This document shows, piece by piece, positions 61,563 through 64,000 of a DNA stretch of 64,000 bases; the first letter of the stretch is position 1, and every line of letters begins with the position of its first letter. The position numbers were made by a program, and so were the translations under genes. The notes below the pieces were generated by a model, which was not told where the DNA came from, searched no databases, and saw only the letters and a program-made list of their open reading frames with translations. Source of the DNA: Tetrahymena elliotti 4EA (lineage: Eukaryota > Ciliophora > Oligohymenophorea > Hymenostomatida > Tetrahymenidae); the NCBI GenBank assembly GCA_000231825.2, contig JH720367.1, positions 1 through 64,000 of the forward strand, given 5' to 3'.

Positions 61563-64000
61563 TCACTTAAACAGATCATCCAGATCACTAGCATTTTTTA
61601 TAGGTTAATTTCTAATTAAAAGGGTACTTTAAAGCTAATTTAAGAAGTTAGATGAAATTCCATTAACATTATTAACTACACCGTTCTAAGATTAATTATT
61701 TTAAGCAGCATGGTTAAATCCTTTTAACTTCATTTCGTAGTTCATAAACATTTCTTTAGCAGAATATATTCCTTTGTAAACCTAATAGAAATCACTTAGA
61801 AGAGATTTTAATTAATTGAGGTTATTGTTTTCTAGAGAGAATTTGATAATACAATCAACTAGAATTTTTTTTTAGTTATTATTGAATTAAGAATATTTTT
61901 CTTTTTGTAAGAAGCATTTTAAGATATATTCTTTAAGTTATTCGCATTGATCTTTGTTGATATCAACAAACTTTATAAATAAATTTGAAATGTTGTGGAT
62001 GAGATGACTATTTACATTTGTTAAAATATCAATAGTGGTATCTAAAATTTTAAGTACATATTCTTATGTCTAAGGGAATTGTGAACAGTGTTTTATAAAT
62101 TCATAGTAAAATTTTATTATAGAGCGAGTCATCTCATAATGAGAGATGCTTTTGATTACATCAAAAGATAGTTCAATTACAGCTCTAAAGCTATTATGGT
62201 TTAGATAGTATTAAGTAAATTAAGTAATCACCTAGAATTGTATATCATAAAAGTTTGTGATTAAATCTGGATCTTTGTTTTTATCTGCTGGTGAGACTTA
62301 ATGCTAAATTTAGATATGAGGGTATAAAACTGCAGGTTAATGAGAATCTGCTTGAGTCATAAATTTAATATAAAATTCATTATATTAATTAAAATATTAT
62401 TCAAGCCATACTTAGAAACTTTAGTGATAGTTAGAATTCTTAGTGAGATCTAAAATCATTTTAAAGATATTCATTGTTTCACAAAAGAGTATAGGGTTTC
62501 TTTGAGAAATTTTAATTGAGGTATTGAGGAAAATAATGTACTGATCATAGAATACTAAATTATTACTTTGGTCATTAAATATCTTAGTCACATATCTGAA
62601 AATACTAATGAATTGACTAATAAGAGGAGCAGCATTAGTCTTCATAGTGAGTATATCAAAAGCAAGAGTTAAAAATTCAAAATTTTATGAGACAAATGTT
62701 GCAATGCTACTTTTTACATCTAAGCTTATAGCTTCAGTGCTGAATCCACTTAGGAGACTTTAAAGAATACCTATAGCTCTTAATAAAAGACTTTCTTTTT
62801 CTTTTTATTCTGATATATTTTCAATAGAGCTTTTTGTGTTATCTAAAATTTATTATATAAGTTAAAGAAGGTTTTAAATTGCTTCTAGTTAATGCTATTC
62901 AGTCTTGAGACTTAAAGCAAAACCGAAAACTCCTTAAATCAACTCATCCATAACATCTTATCTAGCTATCTTATCTATATTTTGTACAAAAAACTATGCT
63001 ACATATCTAAAAGTCTCAATATAATTATTCTATCCAACTCCTTTAATGATACCACTAAAAGTTTATGCAGACATAAATCCTAAATTCTCATCAAGTAAAT
63101 ATCTTAAAATAAACTTTATTGTTGAGTCGAATAGCTATGGATTTTTTGTAAGCTCCAGCTAAGCATTATAGAAAAGCTACATAGCCATACTAACTGTACT
63201 TTAGTGAGCTGGGAATTCATTATTATTGACAATAAAATCAAAGAAGAAAGAGTAATTTTCATCATTTTAATCGCCTGGACCAGGGAACATATTTTCAGCC
63301 ATAGTCTAAACAACAAACAAACAAACTTCCTAAAAAAATTTTTAAAAAATTAAGTTAGCATTTATTTAATTAAGATTTTGTCAATACTAAATTAAAAATC
63401 AAAATAAATTTCCTCTTAAAATTTTTTAAGAATTTTAATATTGATTGATTATGAATTAAATTTGCTTAGAAACAGTCTAATAAGAATTAAATTGCTATAA
63501 TTACCACTGAAATATAGTAATTTTTGTTTGCTTCATTGATATCAGTGAATTTATTTTATGCTAAGAATTATTCTTTATTGATCAAGGTATAGAGCACTTG
63601 AAGTAAAGAGTTTATTCCTTATTATCCTCTAAATTAACTAAGAACATTATATACTACATTAAATATGTCACGAGCATAAACTCTGTAATCCTTAACTCTA
63701 ATTTTTGTAAAAGCTGAATCTATTTAATCAAGATCGAAGCTCAAAGGTTAATGGCCTGATATGTCTTCATCTCCACTGTCATTATGACCAAAATCGTCAA
63801 ATTTAAATTGACTTGAAGAAAAGTCTGCACCAAATCCACTTCCATCATCCCCATCCTAGAACAAAGAATATTTTTTGAGTAATTAAAACTTCTTAGATTT
63901 TTTCTTAGCGTCTCCATCAAGAGAAGCAGATAGCTTTTTTAACTTTGATTTTTCAAGAACTGTTTTAAAAACTTCTAAATAAGGTTAAATTAACCAATCA
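61563..64000 (-). CDS. Transportin-3/importin-13-like karyopherin, N-terminus missing
   Basis: About 753 C-terminal residues of a beta-karyopherin are visible; the start lies beyond the right edge. Such receptors carry cargo through nuclear pores using stacked HEAT-repeat helices. The visible part is all alpha-helical repeats: IRVKDYRVYARDIFNVVYN, then TMAENMFPGPGDQND, then NNEFPAHQSTVSMAMQLF and FILRYLLDENLGFMSAQTF. This order parallels transportin-3/Mtr10, where a short loop leads into the mid-protein HEAT repeats (FxxRVxDxxxD, then the IAKSVxPxEN-like turn). The stop is TGA at 61563-61565. One intron is seen (63330-63504). An acidic, Gly/Ser-rich insert (DGDDGSGFGADFSS... GDEDISG, about 63770-63860) is unusual for the family and may be a regulatory loop. 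Assignment to transportin-3 rather than importin-13 is tentative. Confidence 0.75.
63330..63504 (-). other. Intron of the karyopherin gene
   Basis: The donor is GTAATT directly after TATATTTCAGTG and the acceptor is TTTTTTTAG before GAAGTTTG. Removing 175 bp in phase 0 joins NKNYYISV to EVCLFVVQTMAENMF. Confidence 0.8.

Noticed and set aside
63116..63316. Small minus-strand ORF starting at an internal Met
   Set aside because: It is in a different frame from the karyopherin HEAT repeats, which run through the same bases without a stop.
63850..63890. Possible intron before GATGGGGATG in the karyopherin gene
   Set aside because: The putative donor is GTTTTA and splicing would break the frame; the unspliced frame is open and continuous.
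1..64000. Telomere repeats, rDNA, tRNA genes or an IES-like transposon
   Set aside because: I looked for G4T2/C4A2 repeats, tRNA T-loop patterns and transposase-like motifs and saw none.

Overview
The window is macronuclear-type DNA from a ciliate, most likely Tetrahymena or a close oligohymenophorean relative. Three things show this. Every long reading frame uses TAA and TAG as sense codons (glutamine) and stops only at TGA. Base composition is extremely AT-rich, with coding DNA standing out as a modest rise in G+C. The genes carry many short introns (mostly 50-250 bp) that start with GTA and end in TAG or AAG. Introns of this size argue against Paramecium, whose introns are about 20-34 nt. 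No tRNA, rRNA, CRISPR array or complete transposon was recognised. A 100-N assembly gap lies at 34302-34401. All gene models were built by hand from codon-by-codon reading with reassigned stops; in each multi-exon model the exon lengths sum to a multiple of three.

Layout, left to right. Two minus-strand genes open the window: a CXC/tesmin-type (LIN54-like) DNA-binding protein (512-2528) and a phosphatidylinositol phosphate kinase fused to an N-terminal EF-hand module (4298-7721), in which two catalytic aspartates are asparagine. A frame-broken, probably dead minus-strand gene follows (about 10330-11910), in otherwise empty DNA. Next come a small basic unknown protein (14997-15801, +), a B-box/SPRY-like protein (16319-17428, -) and, divergently, an LRR plus coiled-coil protein (17876-20864, +).

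The centre is a tandem cytoskeletal cluster on the plus strand: two full-length MyTH4-FERM myosins (21778-27188 and 28433-33818) and a third member that keeps the MyTH4-FERM tail but has no motor (35503-38241). Shared intron positions show that the three are paralogues. A C2HC zinc-finger gene (39512-41812) follows; its large second intron contains a striking series of 3- or 6-base micro-exon-like modules.

The right side holds a very long membrane-bound hybrid histidine kinase (42207-47904, -), a membrane-anchored pepsin-like protease (49753-51675, +), a large single-pass protein with a beta-propeller-like N-terminus and cadherin-like segments (52177-57769, +), translation factor eIF3 subunit e (58679-60686, +) and the 3' three-quarters of a transportin-3/importin-13-like karyopherin (61563 to beyond 64000, -).

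The genes do not form a pathway, as expected for ciliate chromosomes where neighbours are largely unrelated. The only clear functional grouping is the myosin/MyTH4-FERM tandem array.
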